A DNA stretch of 64,000 nucleotides from Ceratorhiza oryzae-sativae. Its lineage: Eukaryota; Basidiomycota; Agaricomycetes; Cantharellales; Ceratobasidiaceae. The notes beneath the pieces are model-generated. The model saw only the letters and a program-made list of their open reading frames with translations, was not told where the DNA came from and did no database searches. Each line of letters opens with the position of its first letter. The first letter of the stretch is position 1. The stretch is from positions 83,445 to 147,444 of the forward strand of contig JARWMV010000039.1 in assembly GCA_030998015.1 (NCBI GenBank). Direction: 5' to 3'. The position numbers were made by a program, and so were the translations under genes. This document shows, one piece after another, positions 39,115 to 50,460 of the stretch.

Positions 39115-42100
39115 CTACTCCAAGTGCGGCTTATCAGTTCTGTGGTTGGTGAATTGCAGAATGAACAGTTGCTCACCGTCCAAATTGCGGGTGAGACAAT
39201 TCATGACTCTAAGTATCCGCCTTGCTTTCATCCAACGCTCTTGAGCGCGCCTTCGTACTTTATACATATCATCCATCTTCTTCCATTTTTGCAGGATTTC
39301 CGTGTCACCGTGAGTGGACAGGTCACCCTTCTCCAACTCATCCACATTTGATTCCTTCCGTTCCTGATGCGTCACCGCTAGTTCGATTACACGACCAATG
39401 GCCCTGGGAGTGGGTCCTGATGCTACCATCCGTTCAATTTCGTTATACCAGTAACACTCGAGTAAAATATCTGTGATATCATTCGGGAGGCCGTAGTCAC
39501 CGGAAGACTCCGATTCCTTTTTGTACTCGGCACATTTCAGCAAAGGATTTATGGCCATAAGCCGAGTGTTAGGCGTCTCGCCTTTGGAGGACAGGATAAG
39601 TTGTGTGATCTGCCACAGTCGGCACATCGCAAGGGGTGACGTGAAAGGGTCCCCGGATATTGAGCTCTTGAATAAATGCGCAGTAAGCTCGTGTTCGGCG
39701 AGAAGGCCCAAGGTTTTACTATCGAGAGTCGATTGATCTTCAATGTGGATACCGAGATGGACGAGTCCGCTCTCCCATAGTTTATCTGTTTCGCACCGAC
39801 ACATCCACGAGACAAGTTGACCTGATTCGAAATTGGGTAACTGGTCCAAGCGTTTCGTGATCCCCGGGATTTCCTGTAAACACCAGCTGACGACATATTC
39901 GAGCGAGGGATAACTGCCCACGTCGGGCACCTTTTGTAGGCAATCATACACGGCGTACGCTGCGTGTTCGTCCCAATCCAATTTAGATGAAAGTTTGAGC
40001 TTGATTTTGCAGGTCGACTTGATGCTATCAGAGTTCATTGGAACGGCACGCTTAATGATAGCGCAGGCTTGGTCATAGGTGAGCGACTCAAACGGAAGCA
40101 GATGGATGATTCCCAAAACCCCGAATGTCTGCAGCTGCTCTGTATCTGATTGGAGTCGGCTACCTTGATGAATATAGCGTTGGAGAAGCTTCACTGCTGG
40201 AATGAGGTAGCCTTCTTCTTCTGTATCGTCGTCTGTGGTGAAATAAAGCGGATGACCCTTCTTGGCGGCGAGAGCACACGAAGCCAAGGTGACTGCGAGT
40301 GTATAACGGAGAGTACTTGAAGACCGATCGGATGCAATGTCGATAGTAAGAAGGGTAAGCACGAGCTGCGAGGTCACGACCTCTTGTTCCGTTTCCCAGA
40401 TCCGGGGGATGAGATAATGTGCACAACCCCTTGAGAATTCCGACAGCACGGAATCGCCAAGCTTGAATTTCTTGTTTTTTTGGCTTATGAGTAATGATAA
40501 AAGTTGTGCTGCCACATCGTCTACTAGCGTTTGAAACGTGTGCTCGGCGTACTCAAAAACCCAGTGCGTGGCAGGCATCAATGCTGATGTGCATCGCACA
40601 AACTCTTCTGGTCCTTTTGTCGCATCCAGATGCTTCTTCGAGAGCCTGGGGTTATGTATATGATTCATGATCGATGCTTTGGATGGAGTTCATGCTTACA
40701 GACGGTACACAGCTACCAGGTCGTTGGAATACATCCCAGCACCGAATGTACCCGCGTTTTTGCCATGCCTATTCCATTTATCCCATTTATACCCCCAATC
40801 GCGGTCAGACTCCAGTAGATGGGATAGCGCTTGAAACCCTGTCGACGCCAGTGCGAGGTCGGTCGCCTCTTTGAGACTAATTTCTCCGCTTCGGTCCCAG
40901 CAACTGTGGAAGCAATCCTTTAGACGAGCAAAAACCGTAAGTTCCATATCAGATCTGATAAGCAGACGCGTCGGTAGCTCAATACTAGCGCCCGACAGGG
41001 CTCTAAGAGCAGCGTCTACATTTTCTGAATGCTCAGAGTTTGAAGCCAGCCAGGATACGACACCAGAGGTAGAGTGGTCCGCTGGAACACGTGTATTCTT
41101 CGCAGGCCGAGCGCGGCGATTTCGGTAACGGATGAGGGAATGTTGGGGGATTAGCAAGTTGGTAACGGGATCAAGTCGATCGAAATCGCCGAGTTGATCC
41201 GCCCATTTGTCAAGTCCGCAGATCGTCAAGATGATAACTGGTATCATAGCGACGAAGACGTATATGAATACGAAAATGGCTAACATGATAAGCAGGAAGA
41301 ATCTAATGCCCGGGATGATTTGGGCGTCGAGTATGTCCGATAGGATAGTTCCATATGGGCAGGATTGTGAGATGAAGGGTAGGATGGTACAGACAGCGTA
41401 GAGACCAAGGAAGATGGCGGTGATGATAAGAACGGGTTTGGCAACTTGTCGGTTAATATCCCAGAGATACACCACGAGCCCCACTGCGAATAGGGCTGAA
41501 ATGTACGTCGTGTATCAATGTGCAGCACATCCAACGCGAACCACGACTTACCGAGGGCTATATGCATAAGAAGAGGAAGTGCGTTCATGATGGCTTCCAT
41601 TCTCCATTTCACAATGCCATCCCATCGGTCCTGCCTACGCCTTGCTTGTTCGCAGTATGGCCCAGAGCGACCAGATAAAAATCTTAGGCACCATTTTTTC
41701 GCGAGCATGGCCATGAGGGAGACCCCCAAACTGAGTCCGAGCGAGCTGAGCCAGAGGCTATTGACAACGATTGCCAAATGAGATGGGGGTGCTGTTGGTG
41801 GCTGGGAGCCAACCAACGCATCCATGGAGACAGGTTGGTTGTTGGAGATTGCGACCAAGATGCGGGAGATCTCGGCTAGGCCAGAAACGGTGAGCTGAGC
41901 GGGATCTGGCTGTAGGTTCTTCATGCTCTCGATGATGAAGCTGGCAAGTGAAATCGAGTTGATGGTTAAAAAACTGTAGACTAAAGGCGATGGCCCACTC
42001 ACGCCGTTGCAATCGCAGAAAACAATGCAGCCTTTAACAAGATTAGCACGAGATATTCAGGGATCATGGTGAGCTTACAAAGACTAGATAAAGAGTTGAC

Positions 42101-42476
42101 GCCACGTTAAAGTCAGTGGGGCTACGAAGAGACCTAATACCCACTGAGCATAACATCCAGCGTTCTAGGCAGGCGTATTAGCGAGTATGTAAGCAATATT
42201 TAATTCCACTTGCTTGTCCCAGTCTTCGCCCATCTCCTTGTCGACTTGATCGGCCTCCAAAACATAAGCCTTCCAAAACGGGGCGTCGTTGTTCAGCGAG
42301 CCAGAGTCATAGATTGGCTCCGGCTGGCCAATGAGCATGTGAACGCGCTGGACATAAAATGCTCAATCTGAACTTACTATCTCTTTACCAGTGATCGGAA
42401 CATCTGTTTCGGCTGGGACATCGGTTCCGGTGTATCGGTATCTGTATCCTCGCCGAGGGAGGAGGGTTGTCGACAT
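39115..42476 (-). CDS. DUF6535 domain-containing multi-pass membrane protein
   Basis: Eight exons: 42476-42378, 42323-42214, 42164-42145, 42083-42079, 42031-42003, 41940-41552, 41495-40700 and 40645-39115. They give about 992 residues. The N-terminus carries the DUF6535 signature APFWKAYVLEADQVDKE followed by WDKTLDVMLIFAALFSAIATAF and ESMKNLQPDP. Hydrophobic helices occur at IVVNSLWLSSLGLSLGVSL, HIALALFAVGLVVYLW, VLIITAIFLGLYAVC and LLIMLAIFVFIYVFVAMIP. The last 650 residues are soluble and helical. The function of the family is unknown. The consensus across the first helix can only be rebuilt with a GC-AG intron (42165-42213) and a 5-nt exon (42079-42083). A LINE sits 314 bases upstream, in the promoter region. 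Confidence 0.85.
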
Positions 42477-42790
42477 TGGCCTTGAACCAGGTGGTTGACA
42501 ATGAGACGAGTGGGGGAGCAGGGTGAATGGGGGAGGGGGTTGAGGTTAAGCACACATCACACGAGTCGAGTCCAGAACCTGCCTCATGTCTGAGCGTCTA
42601 TTTACAACGCCCTTACGCGCTAATCCTCGGCTCAAGATGGTTCTCGGCAGCCCCCATGGCTGCAAGTGATCGGCGCTTGCCACCAACGGGGAGCTTGGGC
42701 TTAGCGCTGATGTCACTTATCAAATTCTCCCTTGCGCGTGACGACATTGTCGCTGTGTACTGATTTATACTCTCCTGAGACGCTATTCCA

Positions 42791-42802
42791 TATAGATCAT
42801 GC
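42791..42802. repeat. left target-site duplication of the LINE
   Basis: TATAGATCATGC here is repeated exactly at 50449-50460, directly after the AT-rich tail of the element. The pair defines both ends of the insertion. Confidence 0.85.
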
Positions 42803-42922
42803 GGACCACCACCAGCAAGCACAGCCACATAGGTCTCACCCGGGATCTATTTTGTCTAAACTGGGTTTTCCGACACGTTTTTTCACTCTTTTCTAACTAG
42901 CTATATTACTGGATCTGGTACT

Positions 42923-45900
42923 ATGTCGACAAGGAGCAGCGGCACAGCTCGAAAACCGCCAATCTCGAACATTGCAGCAACGAGACGATCAAACACTCCA
43001 GCGGGAACACGAGCCGCCAGCCTAACAGCAATATCTACCCCAACATCGCCAGCGACCCCCTCTGCCCCGAACACGTTGACAGCCTCCCCTGCGCCTGTAG
43101 AGCCACCCACTACGCCGGCGCGGAGAGCAATGTCGACTAAAGAAGCGATCAAGGAACTCTCGAGTCGCCACCTCATCGAGGGCTCCAACCACCCTGCGTT
43201 TGAGAAGCTTATCGATATCCTGCTTAATTTCACTGGGAAGGAGACTGCAGGAGAGCCGGATTTTGAGATGGTCTGGGAGGTACCGGTAGCAGTGGGCACT
43301 CTACTCAAAGACGCGCTTGGGAAAATTGTATCAGAGGCTACGGCTGACGCCACTTGCCACAGGTTCACAAGTCTTAGAGACAAGGCAAAAGAGGAAGCCC
43401 GAAAGGAGGTTATGGAGGAGTTGGCGGACGAGAAGAAGAGGTTGGAGGAGATGAAGGAGATTGTGAGTGCGACGGAAGACAGGCTGACCCAGGAAAAATC
43501 AGAGTTGGCTGGAGAGAGAGGCCAATTAGTAGAGGAGAGAAGAAAGCAGCAGCTTGAGAGGGCGTGTTTAGACAGGGTTCTGGATGGAATGAAAGGGGCG
43601 GTGCAAAGACTTGAGGAGGAGCGAGTAAAGTGGACTAATTTGAGGGAAGAGGGCCCTCTTGCACCTGCGAAAGCTCCTTCAGCACCAGCGATGACAAACA
43701 CTAACCAAGCGCAGACTATGGGATGGGGTGTTACGGGTCAGGGTACACTTGAATATCTAGAGCTTAAGCAATGTAGATATGTTAGTATACACTAATTGTA
43801 CTCAATACTTCTTAGACTAGAGTAAGAAGGCTCAAAATAGTTGCAATGCGATCAAGCAACACTCAAGGTAGTCTTAATCTTTCACAGTGTAAACTGACTA
43901 ATTTATAGGTATAAAGAGCAAGACTACTATGGTCAGGTTCCCTTAGATATCTTAAATGTAGTTCAGCCCTAGTCGCTTGGACTAACTGATACTAATCTTA
44001 ATACTAGGCTTAAGCAATAGCTTATAGGATAGATGGTGGGCTGCCTAATGCATGTACTTCCTCAGCTACAGGTACTTAGATTTCCTCTAATAGCTGGTAC
44101 TTAATGTCACGCTCAATCAGGCAATATTGTATCCTTATATATCTCTGTATATAAGATACAATGTCTCAGACAGTATATAACTAATATGGTACTTTATTCC
44201 TCAGTACTAGTTATATAAGAAATCACACACAGACAAGAGAAAAAGAAAGAGAAAAGAAACCAATAACCGGTCTGGGTTGAGTAGAGGGAGGTGGTCTGGA
44301 AGGGCCTCAGAGGAGGTCCTTTTATACCCTGAGGAGGGCATTCCAGAGCCAAATAGATACATGCATGCCAGTGCGATCATCAAAAGAGGGTACTGCTATA
44401 CTTGGGGTACACCCTAGCCCAGTATAGGATAAAAGAGTAAAGACAGGGTGTGGATCGAAGGCATTGATGCATCTGAGACCTGCTATTGGCTTGTAGATCA
44501 TATTATCATAGTATATACATGTAATGAATGGAGGCTACATCTCAGTGAGTCATAAAGTGAGCCAGAGAAGCTTCTAGATCAATTTGGGAAGCTCTCCTGA
44601 CTCACTGGAGTCATTAGATCTTGATTGATTGTCCAGTAAGATTCTAATGATCTTCGGGCCATTCCGGCGCGAGGATCCGGTGGATCGCGACGATCTTCGG
44701 GCAGCAGATACCGCCGAAGATTGGCTATCGATAGAGCACAAGATCGCCTTGATAGCGTAAGCGGTTGCCGAGATATGAGCGGTGCGATGTTGTAATCAAT
44801 ATCTCCTGATAAGAGGAAATATCGCAACCTCTGTATCTCTCTGAGATCTTATCGTAAAAACTTAATAAAATATGCGTTGGAGAGCGGGAATTTTGTACTA
44901 TTTAATGAAACAGAAAATAGTACAATTCAGAGCGCATACAAATTCGAGTATTTCACAATTTAATTACAGAGGCATCGCTTGTTGGCAGAGCAGACTAAAG
45001 TAATAGAAAATGTTAGTGATCCATAACATGGGGAGCGGAGCCGGAAGGCAAAGCTTGTTGGGATGCCGCGGAGACTGGGAACCAAGGGAGGCCACAGGGC
45101 GGCGGAGGAAGCTATGCAGCAGCGGTGGAGAGAGGAGCAGTCTGGCCTCCACCAGGCGAGACCCCCCTAGGAAGCTCTCTGTTGGAGAAGCAAATCCAAG
45201 AAGGGGCAGAGAGATTGAGACAGGGAGAGGAGCGACGAGAGAGACAGTTAATGATTGACCCAGAGGTGGTCTTGGGTCAGAGAAGCTTACAGAACGTTAC
45301 TGAACAAGACCTACTTGAACAGGCGCGGAAGGCAGTCAAGAGGATTCAAGAGTCGGATCTGCTGAGAGGAAAACCCAAGGCTGTCAAGTTCAACTCAGTG
45401 GTGAGACAGGCAAACGGAGGACTACTCTACAAGTTGAACTCAGTAGAAGCCAGGAGATGGCTGGTGCGCCCAGACGTCTGTAACAGGTTCACTGATGGCT
45501 TCGGTTGCACAGTGCAAATCAGAGAGCGCAAGTTTCCCGTCCTAGTACAACACGTCCCGATCAGCCTCGATGTCGCCAAGAAAGCGACAGTCGACAGCCT
45601 TGAGGAGACCAACAAACTACCGAAGGGCTCAATACTCAGCTTAAGGTGGATTAGGGACCCCTCAAGACATGAACCGGAACAGTGACATGCACACTTGATT
45701 ATTCACTGCTCGTCGAAAGAGTCTGCAAACAGCTGGATAGAGAATCGGATGACACTGGAAGGAAAAGACTGCTCTTCGGTAAAGTTACTATCTACCCTGT
45801 TAAGATGTTATAACTGCCAATTGCCAGGACACCAGGCAAGAGTGTGCACAGCCCCTCAGACTTGTGGCACTTGCGGAGGTGGTCATCGGACTGAGAACTG

Positions 45901-46324
45901 TACGAACAGACACGACACCTATTGTGTGACCTGCAAGACCAAGGGACACCCAACCTGGTCAACTTCCTGCCCGGGTTATGCTACCAGGTGTGCCAACCTA
46001 TCTGATCGAGTCCCAGATAACCGCTACCGATTCTATGTTACTAGTGAACCATGGACTTGGGAATTCCTGGGCTCTGAGCAATTGGAACAACGTTTTCGTC
46101 CCCCGCGCACCCGCAGGGAACCTCCAGCACCTGCCACACCTTTGGGTCCCAGCGCGACTGAACCAGGCACCCAGGCAGAACACCCTTGGCCAGACAACCT
46201 AGCGCAGCCTACACCCGGAGGAACAGTCATCCCACCTTGGCAGGCGACGATAACTGAGTACACCAACACCCCAACCACCACCACCCAACCCTCGCTAGTA
46301 CCTCCTGCCTCTGATAATGCCTAG
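42923..46324 (+). pseudogene. LINE ORF1 (gag-like RNA-binding protein), disrupted
   Basis: The frame starts at ATG 42923 with a Thr/Ser/Pro-rich region, then ALGKIVSEATADATC and a long coiled coil (about residues 145-240). It is cut at 43728 by the solo LTR. Coding resumes in the same frame at 45034 (the first base completes the broken Gly codon) and runs to TAG 46322-46324, about 698 codons in all. The C-terminal part carries CCHC-type knuckles (CYNCQLPGHQARVC, CGTCGGGHRTENC). A second lesion, TGA at 45683-45685, falls between HEPEQ and HAHLIIHC and could have arisen from CGA by one C-to-T change. ORF1 proteins coat LINE RNA, so this copy should not mobilise itself. Confidence 0.85.
43729..45028. 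mobile_element. solo LTR (1,300 bp) nested in the LINE
   Basis: The insert begins TGTTACGGGTCAG and ends CCATAACA, giving the TG...CA ends and a short TGTTA/TAACA inverted repeat typical of LTRs. It is flanked by the 5-bp duplication TGGGG (43724-43728 and 45029-45033). No gag, pol or second LTR is present, so it is what remains after recombination between the LTRs of a longer element. Its internal frames are short and not credible genes. Orientation cannot be fixed with confidence. Confidence 0.88.
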
Positions 46325-49300
46325 ACGACCCAACGAGCCCAACACCAGAGAACTCAGAAAACTTAGAATCTGGCAGCAAAACGCCAACACGTCCCCACTA
46401 GCGCATCACGACTTAATGAGAGCGGCCACCCCGGACAACTGGGACATTCTAGCCATCCAGGAACCGGCACTTAACGACAGAAATGCTATTGGAATCACGT
46501 CAAAGTGGATTTCGGTTTACCCCACAAACCACCTTCGAGACGGCCAACCCCGATCCAGATCCTTGCTACTAGTTAACCGGAAGTTGTCGACAAATTGCTG
46601 GAGAACGGTAGCACTCGGTTCGGCAGATGTCACGGCTATCGAACTGGAAACCACACGAGGGAAGACCCAAATCTACAATGTCTACAACGACGGCGCCCAC
46701 GATAACACGATCGAACTACTAGAGTCCCACTTAGCCAACACGCCAAGGAACATCAACGTGATACTAATGGGCGACTTCAATAGGCACCACCCGTACTGGG
46801 ACGAACCTAGGAACGAGCACTTGTTCACAGACGCAAGGCTGGAGGCAGCTGAACGGCTACTAGACTTAGTTTCGAATAACAACCTAGTGATGACACTACC
46901 CAGTGGGATGCCAACTCATGAATTGTTCACTACTAAAAACCTGTCTAGGCTAGACAACGTGTTCGTTTCATCAAGGCTCAAGGACGAAGTAGACCTTTGC
47001 ACAGCCCAGCGCGCTCCTAGAATCTCAGCCACCAACCACTTTGCGATACACACAGTGATCAATCTCGCCTGCGAACAAGCAAAGACCAACCTGAAACGAA
47101 ATTACCCAAAGACAAACTGGGATGAGTTTAACACTTTGCTAAAAGCCCGAACTGAAGCACTGCCTACAGGGATAATCACAACAGTCAGACGGTTCAACAA
47201 GCGACTAGAAGACTTGATGAAGGCCATACAGTCGACAATTGAAGAGACTGTACCCACCACAAGACAAAGCCCGCACACAAAGAGATGGTGGACACCGGAA
47301 CTCAAGCAGTTATGGAAGGAAAAGAACAAGCTGAGTCGACTAATCTGCCGGTATGACTATGAGAACAATCACCCCATTCATGAAGAATATAGGCAAACAG
47401 AAAACGACTTCAGAAACGCACTGAAGGAGTCCCAACGGTCCTGCTGGAATAACTTTATCGACACAGCGGATGCGGACAAACTCTGGGATGCACACTGCTA
47501 CTTAACTGGTACCAAAGGAGATGGAGGCGCGACTAGGATCCCCACCCTGATTGTAGACGAGCCAGGCGGAGGGAAGCGCACTTGCGAGACAAACGGGGAG
47601 AAGAAGGGAGCATTTTATGAAACTTTCTTCCCTACGCCAGCGGAATGCAATATCCCGGAAGACGAGGACTACGTTGACGATGTAGAACAGTTCCGAAGGG
47701 TGACAGGTGCACAGCTGCATCGCATTATAGCTAAACTTGAACCGCACAAAGCACCTGGCCCGGATGGAATCCCAAACTGCGTCTTTATCAACTGTGCAGA
47801 TATCCTAGTCCCGCTGCTGATTCCGCTGTACCAAGCAACGTTCACCCTCAAATACTACCCACAAGCCTGGCGCGAATCAATCACAGTGGTTCTGCGTAAA
47901 CCCAGCAAACCAGACTACTCTAAGCCAAAAGCTTACCGACCTATCGCACTCTTGAACGTCATCTCGAAGCTTCTCTCTGCATGCGTAGCAGAGGAACTCA
48001 ACAGAATAGCAGAAAAATGGAACCTTTTACCGGAACACCACTTCGGGGGACGACAAGGCCGTACGACTTCAGACTCTATGCACACTTTGACCTCGTTCAT
48101 CAAGAATGCCTGGCGAAATGGAGACGTAGTAGCTGGACTATTTCTAGACGTATCTGGCGCCTTCCCAAACGCGAGTCCTCCGATGCTAGCCCACAACTTA
48201 CGGAAAAGCGGAATTCCAGAAGACTATGTCACCTGGATGGAACGAAAACTAGCAGGCCGGACTACAGTACTAAAGTTCGATGATTACGAGTCGGACAAGC
48301 TCGAGATCAAGCATGGCATTGACCAAGGTTGTCCGCTGTCGTGTATCTTTTACATCTTCTACAACAGCGACTTGGTTAGGGTGGCGAGAGCACCAACGGG
48401 GCGGAGCAAGAGGGAGGAGCTGGCGGTGGGCTACATCGACGATGTTGCGCTGCTCACAAGGGCAGCCACGATGGAGGAGGCGGGAGAGAAGCTGAAGGAT
48501 ATGATGGAAAGAGAGGGCGGAGCTCTAAAGTGGGCAGAGTTGCATACGTCAGAGTTCGCTCTGGAGAAGACTGCGCTAGTTGGGTTTTCGAAGAGCAAGG
48601 AGAGGAAATCGGGGCCGCTGCACATAGGAGGGGTGTTGATCAAGCCAGTCAAGTCACACCGCTTCCTGGGAGTGATCTTCGACGAGGGGCTGAGATGGGG
48701 AGATCAGAGGGCGGAGGTGCTAAAGACCGGGTCCACCTGGGTCAACCTCTTAAGGAGGGTGTCCAGGACGCGACACGGGCTGAAGCCGGAGGCCGCACGG
48801 CGGTTGCACCAAGCAGTGTTTTTGCCAAAAGTGACATACGCGGCTGACATTTGGTGGGAGCATGTTCGCAGGAACGAATCGGATACAAGGGACCTTGGCG
48901 CGTCGGGATTCACAAAGAAGCTGCAATCAATACAGCGCATCTCGGCACTCAACATCACGGGTGCATTGAGGACTTCACCAACAGACGCACTTGACGCACA
49001 CGCCGGAATCCTGCCGATAAAGCTTGAGCTGCAACGGGCCTGCCACCGAGCCGCGATACGATTAGCCTCAGTCCCAAAAAGTCACCCACTACGGCAACTC
49101 GTGGATAAAGAAGGGAAGCACCTACCAGCTGAGCATCGCTCCCCACTACAGATGCTATTCTCGTCCACTGAAGTAATAGTAGCAGAATACACACCGAAAG
49201 CTCAGAGCAACGACCTCCAGAAAAAGCTCATGAAACTACAGGTCACAATTGCGGAGACGCGAGAAGAAGCTATAGACTATGAGAAGACAACTACAGCGGA

Positions 49301-50198
49301 CGTCAAAGTCTTTACCGATGGGTCGATGAAGGACGGTGGTGTGGGAGCGGCAGCGGTTCTGGTTAGGGAAGGGGCGGAGGATCGCACACTCAAGGTGTAT
49401 CTGGGATCGGACGAGGAGCACGAGGTGTACGAGGCTGAGATAGTGGGATTGCAGCTAGGCTTGCGCCTGCTGGAGACAGAGAGATGGCCGATGGACAATG
49501 CGGTGATATTTATGGACAATCAGGCGGTGCTGCGCACGCTGTTGGCTGGGAAAACGAAACAGCTATCGAATATGTTTGCTGACTTAAACGCTATATTACA
49601 CAGGGTATTTAGGAAACACGGCCAAGTACGAGTCGAGGCAAGGTGGATACCGGGGCACGAGGGGGTGGATGGAAACGAGAAGGCGGACGAGGCGGCCAGG
49701 GAGGCAGGCCAGGGAGGCAGAAGCGCACGGGAAGCACTCCCCGAGAACCTGAGAGAACGGGTACCAACAAATCCCACGGCGGCCAAACGAGTATTTCGGG
49801 AAATCCTACTCCGGAGGTGGAAACAGGAGGTCGACGACACGAGGAAAGAAAAGCTACAAAACCTGGACCCGAGCTACCCGTCGCTGAAGTTCTTCGAGGC
49901 GGCCAAATCACTCAGCCGACGCGAATATGCAGTTTTAGTGCAGCTCCGGCTCGAGCACTTCCCGGTCGCAGTGTACCTAGAACGTTTCAAGAAGGTCGAC
50001 TCTCCGATGTGCCCGGACTGCGGTATGAGTAAACAGACAGTGTTTCACCTATTGATGACTTGCCCAGCGCATAGAGAGGCACGGAAGCTGCGAACGAGAG
50101 AATTAGGAGACGCATCAAGATCATTCAGAGCACTTTTGCAACCGGGGAAAGCAACAAGACACCTTATCCAATATCTAGAGCGAGTAGGAGCCATATAG
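46317..50198 (+). CDS. LINE ORF2: endonuclease, reverse transcriptase, RNase H
   Basis: A 1,293-codon open frame. Residues about 15-240 form an exonuclease-endonuclease-phosphatase domain (IWQQNANTS, AIQEPAL, GDFNRHHPYWD at about 152, SATNHFAI). The reverse transcriptase covers about 480-780 with YRPIALLNV, FLDVSGAF and the catalytic YIDD at about 706-709. RNase H starts at about 998 (VFTDGSMKDGG, YEAEIVGL, WIPGHEGVDGNEKAD). A zinc motif CPDC-X8-H-X4-C lies near 1232-1250. It would nick target DNA and copy the element's RNA by target-primed reverse transcription. Its ATG overlaps the ORF1 stop in ATGCCTAG, suggesting translation by termination-reinitiation. All catalytic motifs look intact. 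Confidence 0.93.
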   Translation: MPRRPNEPNTRELRKLRIWQQNANTSPLAHHDLMRAATPDNWDILAIQEPALNDRNAIGITSKWISVYPTNHLRDGQPRSRSLLLVNRKLSTNCWRTVALGSADVTAIELETTRGKTQIYNVYNDGAHDNTIELLESHLANTPRNINVILMGDFNRHHPYWDEPRNEHLFTDARLEAAERLLDLVSNNNLVMTLPSGMPTHELFTTKNLSRLDNVFVSSRLKDEVDLCTAQRAPRISATNHFAIHTVINLACEQAKTNLKRNYPKTNWDEFNTLLKARTEALPTGIITTVRRFNKRLEDLMKAIQSTIEETVPTTRQSPHTKRWWTPELKQLWKEKNKLSRLICRYDYENNHPIHEEYRQTENDFRNALKESQRSCWNNFIDTADADKLWDAHCYLTGTKGDGGATRIPTLIVDEPGGGKRTCETNGEKKGAFYETFFPTPAECNIPEDEDYVDDVEQFRRVTGAQLHRIIAKLEPHKAPGPDGIPNCVFINCADILVPLLIPLYQATFTLKYYPQAWRESITVVLRKPSKPDYSKPKAYRPIALLNVISKLLSACVAEELNRIAEKWNLLPEHHFGGRQGRTTSDSMHTLTSFIKNAWRNGDVVAGLFLDVSGAFPNASPPMLAHNLRKSGIPEDYVTWMERKLAGRTTVLKFDDYESDKLEIKHGIDQGCPLSCIFYIFYNSDLVRVARAPTGRSKREELAVGYIDDVALLTRAATMEEAGEKLKDMMEREGGALKWAELHTSEFALEKTALVGFSKSKERKSGPLHIGGVLIKPVKSHRFLGVIFDEGLRWGDQRAEVLKTGSTWVNLLRRVSRTRHGLKPEAARRLHQAVFLPKVTYAADIWWEHVRRNESDTRDLGASGFTKKLQSIQRISALNITGALRTSPTDALDAHAGILPIKLELQRACHRAAIRLASVPKSHPLRQLVDKEGKHLPAEHRSPLQMLFSSTEVIVAEYTPKAQSNDLQKKLMKLQVTIAETREEAIDYEKTTTADVKVFTDGSMKDGGVGAAAVLVREGAEDRTLKVYLGSDEEHEVYEAEIVGLQLGLRLLETERWPMDNAVIFMDNQAVLRTLLAGKTKQLSNMFADLNAILHRVFRKHGQVRVEARWIPGHEGVDGNEKADEAAREAGQGGRSAREALPENLRERVPTNPTAAKRVFREILLRRWKQEVDDTRKEKLQNLDPSYPSLKFFEAAKSLSRREYAVLVQLRLEHFPVAVYLERFKKVDSPMCPDCGMSKQTVFHLLMTCPAHREARKLRTRELGDASRSFRALLQPGKATRHLIQYLERVGAI

Positions 50199-50433
50199 AG
50201 TCGCAGGGCGACGATTTTAATTACGCGACGGGACGCTCTGGAGCACTAAAACGGTCGAAGCGGCCGGACGGCAGGGGGGCGTAGGCTCGTCTGTCGGGCA
50301 TTGCTCGGAGCGAAAAGAAGGGGGCTCAGGGGCCGACGATGGGGCGGAGCAGAAAGCACCCTTTTGTACCTAGAACGTTGTAACTGTCCTACATAGCCGC
50401 GGGCTGAGCGGACAGAATAAACAGGATTCCAAA

Positions 50434-50450
50434 ATATATATATATATATA
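50434..50450. repeat. (AT)n microsatellite tail of the LINE
   Basis: An uninterrupted AT dinucleotide run ends the element instead of poly(A). It merges with the first TA of the right target duplication, so the exact junction is ambiguous by a few bases. Confidence 0.8.
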
Positions 50451-50460
50451 TAGATCATGC
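50449..50460. repeat. right target-site duplication of the LINE
   Basis: TATAGATCATGC, identical to 42791-42802. It marks the 3' boundary of the insertion. Confidence 0.85.

Larger units (their letters stand above)
42803..50448 (+). mobile_element. non-LTR retrotransposon (LINE), near full length, interrupted by a solo LTR
   Basis: The element runs from just after the left target duplication to an (AT)n tail just before the right one. It is 7,646 bases long, or about 6,341 without the nested LTR and its extra TGGGG. It has a 120-base leader, ORF1 (gag-like with zinc knuckles) and ORF2 (endonuclease, RT, RNase H, C-terminal zinc motif). This order matches fungal LINEs with RNase H such as the Tad/I-related groups. 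The intact duplications and the open ORF2 suggest a fairly recent insertion, but ORF1 is now broken twice. It inserted upstream of the divergently placed DUF6535 gene. Confidence 0.9.

Noticed and set aside
43729..45028. Considering the insert in LINE ORF1 as an intron or a short non-autonomous element with its own LTRs
   Set aside because: It starts TGTTAC and ends ATAACA with a 5-bp target duplication and has no GT-AG boundaries or internal terminal repeats, so a solo LTR fits best.
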